Numbered from the stretch's first letter, positions 17,415 to 26,132 are shown. The stretch: 64,000 nt of DNA from Gloeomargarita sp. SRBZ-1_bins_9 (GCA_039794565.1 JAUQVX010000001.1:62001-126000), one strand, 5' to 3'. Notes: generated by a model from the letters alone, not told the origin. Program-made: numbers and translations.

Positions 17415-18463
17415 TGCCCTACCATCTGCTGGCGTTTCTGCTGGCTGCAGGGGTGGTGCTGGGGGTCACCCCCTGGGTAAAGCGGTGGGGGTTGCAGGTG
17501 GGGTCGGTGGACCTGCCCAATGAGCGCAAAATTCACCGGCAACCGATGGTGCGCATCGGGGGGGTGGCCATTTTTGTCGGTTACGTGCTGGCGCTGCTGG
17601 TGGTGTGGTGGGCGGGGGGGTTTGTGGATGCCCAGGGTCAACCGCTGCGGGCGCAGGCAGATGCGCAAATTTGGGCGACAACGGTGGGGGGGCTGGGGTT
17701 TTTCCTGATCGGGTTGGTGGATGATCTGTTTTCCCTGTCGCCGGGGGTGCGGCTGGTGCTGCAAATGGTGGTGGCGGGGGCGGTGTGGGCCTGGGGGGTA
17801 CGGATTGATTTTGTGACGCTGCCGGGGCTGGGGCTGGTGTCGGTGGGGAGCTGGAGTTTGCCCTTGACGTTGCTGTGGCTGGTGGGGATGGCCAACGCTA
17901 TCAATATGGTGGATGGGGTGGATGGGTTGGCGGCGGGGGTCTCAGGGATTGCGGCGGTGGTGCTCCTGGTGGTGACGCAGTTTCTGGGGCAACCGGCGGC
18001 AGCGTTGTTGGCGGCAGCCCTGGCGGGGGCATGCTTGGGCTTTTTGCGCTATAACTTCAACCCGGCGCAGATTTTTATGGGGGATGGGGGGGCCTATTTC
18101 ATGGGCTTTACCCTGGCGGCGATGGGGGTCATTGGTCTGGTAAAGCGGGTGACGACGGCGGCGGTGGTGTTGCCCTACATCATCCTGGCCGTGCCCCTGC
18201 TGGATATGACCTGGGTGGTGATTGACCGGCTGCGGCGGGGTAAATCCCCTTTTTTCCCAGATCAACGCCATTTACACCACCGGCTGCTGCGGGCGGGGCT
18301 GTCCCAGCGGGAAACGGTGACGGTGATCTATAGCTTGACCCTGTGGGCCGGTAGCGTGGCCCTGGCGCTGGCGGAGCTTCCCGGGTCGGCGGTGTATGTT
18401 ACCGTGGCGACTCTGTTGCTGGGGTTTGTGGGTTGGCGGGTCTGGCAGCGGCGGCGGTCATGA
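17414..18463 (+). CDS. Polyprenyl-phosphate glycosyl-1-phosphate transferase (WecA/TagO/MraY family)
   Basis: 349-residue polytopic membrane enzyme of glycosyltransferase family 4, which loads a sugar-1-phosphate from a UDP-sugar onto undecaprenyl phosphate to start envelope polysaccharide synthesis. Family motifs: DLPNERKIHRQPMVRIGG (about 35-52), GLVDDLFSLSP, the catalytic NAINMVDGVDGLAAG, FMGDGGAYFMGF, and the cytoplasmic HLHHRLL. The DLPN...H and HxH loops favour a WecA/TagO-type UDP-GlcNAc enzyme over MraY. It starts one base inside the glyA stop and overlaps bvdR by ATGA. Confidence 0.9.
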   Translation: MPYHLLAFLLAAGVVLGVTPWVKRWGLQVGSVDLPNERKIHRQPMVRIGGVAIFVGYVLALLVVWWAGGFVDAQGQPLRAQADAQIWATTVGGLGFFLIGLVDDLFSLSPGVRLVLQMVVAGAVWAWGVRIDFVTLPGLGLVSVGSWSLPLTLLWLVGMANAINMVDGVDGLAAGVSGIAAVVLLVVTQFLGQPAAALLAAALAGACLGFLRYNFNPAQIFMGDGGAYFMGFTLAAMGVIGLVKRVTTAAVVLPYIILAVPLLDMTWVVIDRLRRGKSPFFPDQRHLHHRLLRAGLSQRETVTVIYSLTLWAGSVALALAELPGSAVYVTVATLLLGFVGWRVWQRRRS

Positions 18464-19458
18464 CGATTGGGTTTGGTCTGATTGGCACGGGGTATGCGGC
18501 CAGCCGGCGGGCGGAATATCTGGCCCAGGACCCACGGGGGCGGTTGGTGGCGGTGGCCGGGCACACCTGGGAAAGGGTGCAGCAGTTTATCGGCCGGTAT
18601 CCGGCGGCAGCCTGCGGCGACTGGCAAGAGGTGATCCAGCACCCCCAGGTGGACGTTGTCATCGTGGCGACGGTGAATGGGTTGCATGGGGAGATCGTGG
18701 GCCAGGCGGTGGCGGCGGGTAAAGGGGTGGTGGTGGAGTATCCCTTGGCGCTGGATTACGGGCAGGCGGCGCAACTGGTGCAACAGGCCCGGGCGCAGGG
18801 GGTGTTTTTGCATGTGGAGCACATTGAGTTGCTCAGCCCCATTCACCAGGCGCTGCAGGAGGTGCTGCCTAAGCTGGGGACGGTGACCTACGGACGGTCG
18901 GTGAACCTGGTGGCCCAGTATCCGGCGCCCCGCAAGTGGACCTATCACCATCAGTGGTTTGGTTTTCCCCTGGTGGCGGGTCTGGCGCGGGTGAATCGGC
19001 TGTTGGATTTGCTGGGGCCGGTGGCCTGGGTGTTCTGCGAGGCGGCCTTTGCCGATACGCAAGACGGTTACTACCGCAGTTGCCGGTGCAGTGCCCTATT
19101 GGGTTTTGTGGGGGGGGCGCTGGTGGAATTGACCTACGGCAAGGGGGAAACCATCTGGGAGGACCAGCGGCATTTCAGCTTGCACGGCACCCAGGGGGGC
19201 GTCCTTTTTGAGGGAGACCAGGGGGAGTGGGTCACACCAACGCAGCGCCAGACCCTGACCTTACCGGGGCGACAGGGGTTGTTTCACCAGGACATGCGCC
19301 AGGTGCTGGACCATCTGACTCGGGGAACGCCCCTGTACACTACGCCGGAAAAGAGTCTGGCAGCTCTGCGGGTGGCTACGGCGTTACAGGCGTCGGCACA
19401 GAGGGGCCAGCGGGTAGTTCTGGCGGAATGGGCACCGCCGGGGTCTGGGGTGGCGTAG
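18460..19458 (+). CDS. bvdR: Biliverdin reductase (BvdR, Gfo/Idh/MocA fold)
   Basis: 332 residues. The N-terminal Rossmann fold starts IGFGLIGTGYAASRRAEYL. The middle and C-terminal stretches HVEHIELLSPIHQALQE, YPAPRKWTYHHQWFGFPLV and ELTYGKGE match what I recall of Synechocystis BvdR (slr1784) and distinguish it from general sugar dehydrogenases of this fold. BvdR reduces biliverdin to bilirubin with NADPH and affects phycobilisome pigment supply. ATGA overlap with the preceding gene. The last 83 bases overlap the convergent secG coding region. Confidence 0.88.
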   Translation: MTIGFGLIGTGYAASRRAEYLAQDPRGRLVAVAGHTWERVQQFIGRYPAAACGDWQEVIQHPQVDVVIVATVNGLHGEIVGQAVAAGKGVVVEYPLALDYGQAAQLVQQARAQGVFLHVEHIELLSPIHQALQEVLPKLGTVTYGRSVNLVAQYPAPRKWTYHHQWFGFPLVAGLARVNRLLDLLGPVAWVFCEAAFADTQDGYYRSCRCSALLGFVGGALVELTYGKGETIWEDQRHFSLHGTQGGVLFEGDQGEWVTPTQRQTLTLPGRQGLFHQDMRQVLDHLTRGTPLYTTPEKSLAALRVATALQASAQRGQRVVLAEWAPPGSGVA

Positions 19459-19723
19459 AGGTTTCGGCGGGTTTGGGGGCGGGAAGGGTGCTACCGGGGA
19501 GCCAACCGGCCGAAAGGATCACAGTGGTACTCATGAACACCACCGCCAGACTCCAGGTGACGCGGTTGAGGGTGGTTTCGGCGCTGCGGGTGCTGCTGAA
19601 TAGCTGGGCCTGACCCCCAATGGCGGCAATCCCTTCCCCTTTGGGACTGTGCAAGAGAATGAGCACGATCAAGGCAACGGCGCTGAATAGCCAAATGGCT
19701 TCCACCAGGGTCACAATGCTCAT
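19376..19723 (-). CDS. secG: Preprotein translocase subunit SecG, with a Pro-rich C-terminal tail
   Basis: 115 residues. The first 75 are a typical SecG: two membrane helices (about 5-22 and 53-72) flanking HSPKGEGIAAIGGQAQLFSS, the conserved loop. SecG assists the SecYE channel. Cyanobacterial SecG proteins are usually about 75-80 residues. Here a 40-residue Pro/Ala/Thr-rich tail follows (repeated PAP, TPPQTP, PVPIPPELP), and it is this tail that runs antisense over the 3' end of bvdR. The tail looks low-complexity and probably periplasmic or unstructured. Confidence 0.9.
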   Translation of the reverse strand: MSIVTLVEAIWLFSAVALIVLILLHSPKGEGIAAIGGQAQLFSSTRSAETTLNRVTWSLAVVFMSTTVILSAGWLPGSTLPAPKPAETSTPPQTPAVPIPPELPAGPSVPTPVTP

Positions 19724-19838
19724 GGGTCTGTCCGGTCAACAGCACTCTACATATCTTACCGTAAGAATTTGGCTCGCCTTGCCTACCAAAACTATCGCAA
19801 TGCCAGGGGTGCTCGTCCCATGGTTGTCGCCGCTACGT

Positions 19839-19873
19839 TTTAACCGAGATTTAACGGGGATTGGCCGGCCAAT
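19839..19873. promoter_or_regulatory. Direct repeat plus 14-bp palindrome before pyk
   Basis: TTTAACCG (19839-19846) and TTTAACGG (19850-19857) are spaced by 3 bases, a weak two-copy Pho-box-like pattern. A perfect palindrome ATTGGCCGGCCAAT (19860-19873) directly follows, with TTTTT after it. It lies in the 237-base divergent spacer between secG and pyk, 88 bases before the pyk ATG. Likely regulatory; the regulator is unknown. Confidence 0.3.
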
Positions 19874-19960
19874 TTTTAGATTTTCTTTGCCCTAAACCGG
19901 CTGCCATGGCGCAAAAGCTGTGTTAGTTTAGCAGTGAATTGGCCCCCCCTGGAGCTAGCG

Positions 19961-21391
19961 ATGGAACCCATCAGGCCTTTACTTCACCACACCAAAATCG
20001 TCGCTACGATGGGTCCGGCGAGCAATTCCCCGGAAATGATCCGTCAGTTGCTCCAGGCAGGGATGAATGTGGCCCGATTGAATTTCTCCCACGGGACCTA
20101 CGAGGACCACGCCCGTTGCATCGAACATTTGCGAGCAGCGGCAGCGGAATTAGATTTGCCTTTGATGCTGCTTCAGGACCTGCAGGGGCCGAAAATTCGG
20201 GTGGGGGACCTGCCGTCGGAGGGGCTGCCGCTGACGGAGGGGATGCCGTTGACGCTGGTGCCGGTCGGGACGCAGGACGGCCAACCCCAGACGGTGGGCA
20301 TTGATTATCCCCACGTGGCGGAGGAGGTGACGCCGGGAACGCCAGTGCTGCTCGATGACGGGTTGTTGGAGCTGCGGGTGGAACGGGTGGAGGGCCAGCG
20401 GGTGCACTGCACGGTCGTTAAGGGGGGGACGCTGCACCGCCACAAGGGGGTGAATTTCCCCACGCTGAACCTGCGGCTGCCGGCCCTGACGGAAAAGGAC
20501 AAGCGGGATTTGGAGTTCGGCTTGGCCCACGGGGTAGATTGCGTCTCCTTGAGTTTTGTGCGGCGGCCAGAGGATGTGCGGGAGTTGCGGCAACTGCTCC
20601 AGGAGCGGGGGGCCCATGTGCCGGTGCTGGCCAAGATCGAAAAACCCCAGGCGGTGGCCAATATTGAGGCCATCATTGCCGAGTGCGACGCCGTGATGGT
20701 GGCCCGGGGGGATTTGGGGGTGGAAATGAGTCCAGAAAAGGTGCCCCTGATCCAAAAGCGCATCATTCACCTGTGCAACCAAAGGGGCGTGCCAGTGATT
20801 ACAGCTACTCAAATGCTGGAGAGTATGATCCACCACCCCCGGCCCACCCGGGCGGAAGCCAGCGATGTGGCCAATGCTATCCTGGACGGGACGGATGCGG
20901 TGATGTTGTCGGGGGAATCGGCGGTGGGGCGCTATCCGGTGGAGGCGGTGCGCATGCTGGCCCGGATTGCTATGGAGGTGGAGCCGGCGACCCGCTTTGC
21001 CAACTATCCGGCCAACCAAAGTGAGGATGTGGACGCCATTACCGAAGCTATGCACGCCATCGAGGACACGTTGGATTTGCGCTGCATTGTGGTGTTTACC
21101 AACTCCGGTCGCACGGCCCGGTTGGCGTCTGCTGAACGGCCCCGCAAACCCATCGTGGCCTACACGCCCCACAAGCATATCTACAACCAACTCAGCCTGT
21201 ACTGGGGGGTCCGCCCGGTGCTGACCCGCTGGTTTACGGACAACGTGATGGAGGTGCTCCGGGAGATGGAACGGGATTTGCTCCAGCGGCGGTATGTGAT
21301 TCCTGGGGACAAGGTGCTGGTAATGGCGGGGATTCCCTTCGGTCAGGCCCAGACCACCAACTTTCTCAAAATCCACACCATCCAGGGCTAG
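19961..21391 (+). CDS. pyk: Pyruvate kinase
   Basis: 476-residue glycolytic enzyme making pyruvate and ATP from phosphoenolpyruvate. Signatures: KIVATMGPASNSPEMI at the N-terminus, LARGDLGVEM-type metal/PEP region (MVARGDLGVEMSPEKVPLIQ), TATQMLESMI, and the C-domain NSGRTARLAS. It lacks the C-terminal PEP-utiliser extension that makes some cyanobacterial isoforms about 590 residues. The ATG at 19961 has GGAG 8 bases upstream and is preferred to the GTG at 19934. Its stop shares CTAG (21388-21391) with the convergent GerMN gene. Confidence 0.96.
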   Translation: MEPIRPLLHHTKIVATMGPASNSPEMIRQLLQAGMNVARLNFSHGTYEDHARCIEHLRAAAAELDLPLMLLQDLQGPKIRVGDLPSEGLPLTEGMPLTLVPVGTQDGQPQTVGIDYPHVAEEVTPGTPVLLDDGLLELRVERVEGQRVHCTVVKGGTLHRHKGVNFPTLNLRLPALTEKDKRDLEFGLAHGVDCVSLSFVRRPEDVRELRQLLQERGAHVPVLAKIEKPQAVANIEAIIAECDAVMVARGDLGVEMSPEKVPLIQKRIIHLCNQRGVPVITATQMLESMIHHPRPTRAEASDVANAILDGTDAVMLSGESAVGRYPVEAVRMLARIAMEVEPATRFANYPANQSEDVDAITEAMHAIEDTLDLRCIVVFTNSGRTARLASAERPRKPIVAYTPHKHIYNQLSLYWGVRPVLTRWFTDNVMEVLREMERDLLQRRYVIPGDKVLVMAGIPFGQAQTTNFLKIHTIQG

Positions 21392-21969
21392 AGCAAGGGC
21401 AGCCCGGCGTCTTGGGCAAACTGGCGGCGGGTGGTGGGGTAATCCACAACCAGACCTTCGCCACCGATGGGGGGGGCTGGCTGACCTTCGATTTGCAGGT
21501 AGATAGGGGCCTGGGGATTCAAACTGCTGGCGGTGTAGATGACCTGGGCCACCCGATAGATGACGGAATAACTGCCGCCGCCGCTGGTGAACTCCCGGGA
21601 GAGATTCACGTACACCGCCCCATTTTTAATCTCCAGTCCCAGCAGCCGGGTGCCGGGGGGAATGGCGCTAACTCGGTCGCCGCTGGGGGTACTCAGCAAC
21701 AGGTTCAGAGCTTGGCGCAGGGCCGCTGCCGGGTCGTTTTTGGGGGCGTTGGGCAGGGGGTCGCTTACCAACATCTCTTGCCCCTGTCGCACCTGCAGCC
21801 AGTACAGCCGGGGTTGCTCCGCCGTGACCACAAAGGGTTTTGTTTCTGGGCGACGGGCCTGCTGGAACCACCAGAGACTACCCCCCCCCACCCCGCCGAC
21901 CAACACCGAAGCAGCCAGCACCCAGGGCCACCACCGCCGCTTTTTCCCCGCTTGCACCGAGCGCCTCAT
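21388..21969 (-). CDS. GerMN domain protein (sporulation/spore-germination-like, membrane anchored)
   Basis: 193 residues: basic N-terminus, one membrane helix (about 15-35, VLAASVLVGGVGGGSLWWF), then a GerMN domain (about 85-185) with RQALNLLLSTPSG, NGAVYVNLSREF and the repeated alpha/beta pattern. GerMN domains occur in many cyanobacterial cell-envelope proteins without spores; their ligand is unknown. The ATG at 21969 is the first start that leaves a normal signal anchor. Divergent from dapB, convergent on pyk with a shared stop. Confidence 0.82.
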   Translation of the reverse strand: MRRSVQAGKKRRWWPWVLAASVLVGGVGGGSLWWFQQARRPETKPFVVTAEQPRLYWLQVRQGQEMLVSDPLPNAPKNDPAAALRQALNLLLSTPSGDRVSAIPPGTRLLGLEIKNGAVYVNLSREFTSGGGSYSVIYRVAQVIYTASSLNPQAPIYLQIEGQPAPPIGGEGLVVDYPTTRRQFAQDAGLPLL

Positions 21970-22086
21970 CGTTTGGTAACTCCCGTTTTTCTTCCATTGT
22001 GCCCTAACCACCCCTGACGACGTTTTCCCCTGGCTCCAGGTGCCTTTACAATAGCCCAGAGGGGGGAAGGGGAAAGCAGATAAGTT

Positions 22087-22905
22087 ATGAATGAGCGCAT
22101 TCCGGTGATTGTGACTGGCGCGGCAGGGCGCATGGGACGTCAGGTGGTGCAGGCAGTGGCCGCCAGTTCGGACATGGTGCTTGTGGGGGCGGTGGACCAC
22201 CAGCGGGTGGGGGAAGATGTAGGAGTGGTCGCCGGAATCGGAGAACTGGAAGTGCCCATTACGTCCGATTTGCAGTCCCTGTGCGCCCTGGTGGCCCAGG
22301 AAAAACAGCCGGGCGTGATGGTGGACTTTACCCATCCCCGCAGCGTGTATGACAATGTGCGGGCGGCCATTGCCTACGGGGTCTATCCGGTGGTGGGCAC
22401 AACGGGCCTGAGCGCCGAGCAAATCCAGGACTTGGCCGAGTTTTGCGACAAAGCCAGCATCGGTTGCATTATTGCTCCTAATTTTTCCATCGGCATGGTG
22501 CTGTTGCAACAGGCGGCGATCCAGGCCTCCCGTTACTTTGAACACGTGGAAATCATCGAGCTGCACCACAACCAGAAAGCTGACGCCCCCAGCGGTACGG
22601 CCTTGAAAACGGCGGAAATGCTGGCCGAGATGGGCAAAACCTACAACCCCCCCCAAGTTGAAGAAACGGAAACCCTTGCTGGTGTACGCGGGGGTATCGG
22701 TCCAGAAAACATCCGCATCCACAGCGTGCGCTTACCGGGGTTGCTGGCCCATCAGGCAGTTATGTTTGGGGCGCCCGGCGAAATCTACACCCTGCGCCAT
22801 GACGTTACGGACCGCCGCTGTTACATGCCCGGTGTTTTGCTGGCCATCCGCAAGGTACGCCAACTCAAGCAACTGGTCTACGGCCTGGAAAAAATCCTGG
22901 ATTAG
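22087..22905 (+). CDS. dapB: 4-hydroxy-tetrahydrodipicolinate reductase
   Basis: 272 residues. NAD(P)H-binding [14 protein letters not shown] at the N-terminus, VGTTGLS, and the catalytic/substrate motif [20 protein letters not shown] identify DapB, which makes tetrahydrodipicolinate for lysine and meso-diaminopimelate. Cyanobacteria continue this pathway with LL-diaminopimelate aminotransferase; a candidate of that class lies at 28.9 kb. Length normal. The EgtB-like gene begins 2 bases after its stop. Confidence 0.96.
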   Translation: MNERIPVIVTGAAGRMGRQVVQAVAASSDMVLVGAVDHQRVGEDVGVVAGIGELEVPITSDLQSLCALVAQEKQPGVMVDFTHPRSVYDNVRAAIAYGVYPVVGTTGLSAEQIQDLAEFCDKASIGCIIAPNFSIGMVLLQQAAIQASRYFEHVEIIELHHNQKADAPSGTALKTAEMLAEMGKTYNPPQVEETETLAGVRGGIGPENIRIHSVRLPGLLAHQAVMFGAPGEIYTLRHDVTDRRCYMPGVLLAIRKVRQLKQLVYGLEKILD

Positions 22906-22907
22906 GC

Positions 22908-23954
22908 ATGGTGGCTGTTGAGCAACTGCGGCAACTCTACACCGACTGCCGGGAAAAAACCCTAGCTTTGATTGCCCCCCTGACGGATGCCCAGTGGGTC
23001 CAGCAGGTGCACCCGGATTTCAGTCCCATCGGCTGGCATGTGGGCCATATCGCCTACACGGAAGCCCTGTGGTTATTGGGTGAGCCTTTACCCTATCCGG
23101 AGTTGGCCCCCCTGTTTCGGGCAGATGGTTACCCCAAAGCCGAACGCAGCCGCCTTTTGCCCCCCCGCCATGTTCTCCTGACCTATGTCCAGACCATCCG
23201 GGAGAAGGTCCTGGCCCAGCTCACCCACGTCACGCCAGACAACCGGCGCCTGTGGTACTGGGTGGTGCAGCACGAAATGCAACACCAGGAAACCATTTGC
23301 CTGCTGCGGGCGCTCCAGGGCAATTTACCGCCACCATTGCCGGAGATCGACGCATGTTCGACGCCCTGGGAGCTGGACTGTCAGTCGGTTACCGTAGGCA
23401 GTGACGACATCGCCGCCTTGGACAATGAACGTCCCCCCCACACCCAAACCGTGGGTCCCTTGCGCATCAGCGCCCACCCCGTGACCCAGGAGGAATTTCA
23501 GGCCTTTATCAAAGCGGGTGGCTATCGGGAAAAACGCTGGTGGTCGGAGGCGGGCTGGGCGTGGCTGCAACAGGAGCAAGTAACCCGGCCTGTGTACGAG
23601 CAACCGGCATCGCCCCGGCAACCGGTCTGCGGCGTGAGCTATTACGAAGCGGAGGCCTATTGTCGCTTTATCAGCAAACGGTTGCCGACGGAATGGGAGT
23701 GGGAAACGGCGGCACGCCAGGGGTTGCCCTACCGGGGGTTGGTTTGGGAATGGACCTGCTCCCCCTTTGCCCCCTATCCCCATTTCGCCCCCTATCCCTA
23801 CCAGGGCTACTCGGCGGCCTATTTCGATGGACATCATTACGTGCTGCGGGGGGGCAGTTGGGCTACCCATCCCTACCTAAAACGGCCTAGTTTTCGCAAC
23901 TGGTATTTACCGGGAGTGCGCCAGATTTTTGCCGGATTCCGTTGGGCCGACTAG
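22908..23954 (+). CDS. Compact EgtB/SUMF1-type non-haem iron protein (DinB + FGE-sulfatase domains)
   Basis: 348 residues. The N-terminal DinB-like bundle carries the His triad of sulfoxide synthases: His44/47 in GWHVGHIAYTE, and His122 and His126 in HEMQHQE. The C-terminal formylglycine-enzyme fold shows HPVTQEEFQAFI, ISKRLPTEWEWETAA, VWEWT, LRGGSWAT and IFAGFR. This is the EgtB (ergothioneine) architecture, but about 60-80 residues shorter than characterised EgtB: only about 8 residues separate WETAA from VWEWT. No egtD methyltransferase is adjacent, so substrate is uncertain. It is coupled to dapB and ends in a CTAG shared with the solute-binding protein gene. Confidence 0.8.
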   Translation: MVAVEQLRQLYTDCREKTLALIAPLTDAQWVQQVHPDFSPIGWHVGHIAYTEALWLLGEPLPYPELAPLFRADGYPKAERSRLLPPRHVLLTYVQTIREKVLAQLTHVTPDNRRLWYWVVQHEMQHQETICLLRALQGNLPPPLPEIDACSTPWELDCQSVTVGSDDIAALDNERPPHTQTVGPLRISAHPVTQEEFQAFIKAGGYREKRWWSEAGWAWLQQEQVTRPVYEQPASPRQPVCGVSYYEAEAYCRFISKRLPTEWEWETAARQGLPYRGLVWEWTCSPFAPYPHFAPYPYQGYSAAYFDGHHYVLRGGSWATHPYLKRPSFRNWYLPGVRQIFAGFRWAD

Positions 23955-25708
23955 TCCTCGAGTTGCAGGTGGGGCAGGTTCCAAAAGGGGCCGCTCAGGG
24001 CCGAAAACGCAATCCCTTTGACCCGATTGCGAATCGCCTGCAAGCTCAAGTTATTCACCAGATAGATAAACGGCAATTCCTCTTGCACCAGTTGTTGGAA
24101 TTCGGCATAGATGGCCCGGCGTTTATCTTCATCCATTTCCTGGGAACCCCGCACCATCAGGTCGTCAATTCGCAGCTCCCAATCGCTGGGGGACCAATCC
24201 TTCAAGGGGGGTTGTCCCGGCAAGGGGCCTTGATTAAAGGTGTGCAAGCTCCCCCGACTGTACCAGATATTAAAGCCGCTGTGGGGGTCAATGCCACCGC
24301 CCCCAAATCCCCCCAAATAACACTCCCAATCCCGGGTTTTGTTCAACCGTTCCACATAGGCATTAAAGCTCATGGTTTGGATATCCACCTGCATCCCCAG
24401 TTGGGCTAAATCCTGTTTGATCTGGGCAGCCATGGCCGGACGAACTCGGCGTTCGATATTGGTCAGCAACGTGAAACGCACCGCATTGCCCTGGTCATCC
24501 CGCAACCGCCCCTGGACGTCCCAGGAAAAACCTGCCGCCTGGAGCAACTCCCGCGCCTTTTGGGGATTGTAGGTGTAGCGCTTGACGCCCTGGTAGTAGT
24601 AGGGACTGGCCGGGTGAATGGGGGAATCCTGCAGCACCCCTAGCCCCCGAAAAATGGTGTTTTTCATGCGCTCTCGGTTGATCCCATAGGCCACCGCCTG
24701 GCGAAAGTTGCGATTGTTAAACCAGCGGGATTTCACCGGGTCTACTAGCGGTACTCCCTGGGCGTTGCGGGCGCGGTTTAGGTTAAAGGCAATGAAGGTG
24801 CTCAGGGTTTCCGGACCGGCATTGTAGACCGTAAAATTACGGCGTTTTTCTTCTTTTTTAAGCAGTTGGAAGGCCTCAGGAGCCACTTCAACCGCGTCCA
24901 ACTCCTGGGACATAAAACGCAGCAGCTGTGTGTCGGTGGATTCAATGATTTGCCAGATGATGCGTTCGATGTAAGGTAGGGGCTGGCCCTGGGCATCTTT
25001 TTGCCAGTAGTAGGGATTGCGGCGAAAGACCACCCGTTGCCCCGGCGTAAAGCGCTCCATGACGTAGGGACCATTACCCACAATTTGCTCAACCGGGGTG
25101 TCAATGCCCCACATGGACAAAAACCGGGGATTGCCCTGGGCGTCTACGGTTTCAATGCCGGGTCGCAACAGGTGGGCCGGTAGGATGGCAATACCCCCCA
25201 CAAACCGCAAAAACGGGGCGAAAGGTTCGGGGATGCGAAATTCCACCTGCCGGTTGTTGAGGGCACGTACCGTTGGAAAGGCCCGGCTTTGGCCAATGCG
25301 CAAAATGTCCTGAATACCAGAAGGAATCTGGGGGTTGAGATAGACATCGCGGAAGGAAAACACCACGTCCTCAACGGTCAAAGGCGCCCCATCCGACCAA
25401 CGCAGGTTCTCCCGCAGGGTAAACACAATGCGCTTTTTGTCAGGACTGATGTCCCAGGACTCAGCCAAGCCGGGGTCCAACGCCAAGGTGAGGCCATTGG
25501 TTTGCAACAGTCCTTCGTAAATGAACCCAAATACGCTGTAGAAGGAGGTGTTCAATGGGTAGTTAAAGGTGGCCGGTCCAGCGGGCGTAGCTAGGACCAA
25601 CTGGGGTACCCGCGCCGTAGGTTGCCGCAGGCTGCAACCGGTAAGCCCAACAGCAATGGGCAGACTTCCTAGCCGCGTCATTAACCACCGGCGTGACAGC
25701 CCAACCAT
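23951..25708 (-). CDS. ABC transporter solute-binding lipoprotein, family 5 (peptide/nickel type)
   Basis: 585 residues. The N-terminus has a twin Arg, hydrophobic stretch and lipobox LTGC with Cys25, so a lipid-anchored periplasmic protein is expected. The body is SBP_bac_5: FTLRENLRWSDGAPLTVEDV, VEQIVGNGPYVMERFTPG, and NNRNFRQAVAYGINRERM are typical of DppA/OppA-like proteins. It should bind a peptide or similar ligand for an ABC permease, but no permease or ATPase gene is adjacent. The ATG at 25708 leaves the signal peptide intact. Downstream of the V4R cassette on the same strand, separated by 88 bases. Confidence 0.9.
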   Translation of the reverse strand: MVGLSRRWLMTRLGSLPIAVGLTGCSLRQPTARVPQLVLATPAGPATFNYPLNTSFYSVFGFIYEGLLQTNGLTLALDPGLAESWDISPDKKRIVFTLRENLRWSDGAPLTVEDVVFSFRDVYLNPQIPSGIQDILRIGQSRAFPTVRALNNRQVEFRIPEPFAPFLRFVGGIAILPAHLLRPGIETVDAQGNPRFLSMWGIDTPVEQIVGNGPYVMERFTPGQRVVFRRNPYYWQKDAQGQPLPYIERIIWQIIESTDTQLLRFMSQELDAVEVAPEAFQLLKKEEKRRNFTVYNAGPETLSTFIAFNLNRARNAQGVPLVDPVKSRWFNNRNFRQAVAYGINRERMKNTIFRGLGVLQDSPIHPASPYYYQGVKRYTYNPQKARELLQAAGFSWDVQGRLRDDQGNAVRFTLLTNIERRVRPAMAAQIKQDLAQLGMQVDIQTMSFNAYVERLNKTRDWECYLGGFGGGGIDPHSGFNIWYSRGSLHTFNQGPLPGQPPLKDWSPSDWELRIDDLMVRGSQEMDEDKRRAIYAEFQQLVQEELPFIYLVNNLSLQAIRNRVKGIAFSALSGPFWNLPHLQLED

Positions 25709-25796
25709 CCCCTGGTTCAGAAGTCTTGGTGTGGGGACATGGTAGCACGGGCACGGCACCGGTGTAGGCCATAGCTGTAGGCATCAAGGCCCATAC

Positions 25797-26081
25797 CTAA
25801 AGAACCGAATTGCCCGGAGAGACGCTGGAGGCGGCGAGGGCTGCTGGGGCCAGGTCCCCAACGGACGTCTCGGTTGGCAGGGTCTGGAGATAGCTGAGCA
25901 CGACATCCTGTCCCCGGCGCAGGCGTAAGGTCAAACGCGGAGCCACAGTCGAAGCCACTAGCCGTCCCTGCGGCAGGTCCATCCACACCAAGGTGCCAAA
26001 CACCCGACAGGTGCCCTGCCCGATCGTTGCCAGGGTGACCAGTTCCGCCAGGGTCAGGGGACGGGGTAAAACCACATCCAT
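25797..26081 (-). CDS. Small protein of unknown function in the V4R/Roadblock cassette
   Basis: 94 residues from the ATG at 26081, which has GGGAGGGT 5-7 bases upstream. A 110-residue version could start at ATG 26129, 3 bases after the V4R gene stop, but has no ribosome site. The sequence PLTLAELVTLATIGQGTCRV, then a beta-rich stretch (RLTLRLRRGQDVVLSYL), suggests a small alpha/beta domain. I recognise no family. Its close spacing behind the V4R gene makes co-expression likely. Confidence 0.55.
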   Translation of the reverse strand: MDVVLPRPLTLAELVTLATIGQGTCRVFGTLVWMDLPQGRLVASTVAPRLTLRLRRGQDVVLSYLQTLPTETSVGDLAPAALAASSVSPGNSVL

Positions 26082-26132
26082 CGCCCACCCTCCCCCACAC
26101 TCCCGTCGTTGGAGCAGGTGTAGTTGCATGGC

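Noticed and set aside
19860-19879. Palindrome plus T-run before pyk as a terminator
   Set aside because: The genes on either side are divergent, so there is no upstream transcript to end; the stem is only 5 bases with a realistic loop.
20150-21376. 408-codon open frame antisense to pyk
   Set aside because: His/Gln/Pro-rich composition typical of GC-rich antisense frames; pyk has all family motifs on the other strand.
21970-22722. Upstream extension of the GerMN frame across dapB
   Set aside because: The extra residues are antisense to dapB; a signal anchor starts at the ATG at 21969.
25717-26100. Alternative 127-codon frame on the minus strand over the small cassette gene
   Set aside because: It lacks a ribosome site and would run into the leader of the solute-binding protein gene; the frame at 25797-26081 has GGGAGGGT before its ATG.
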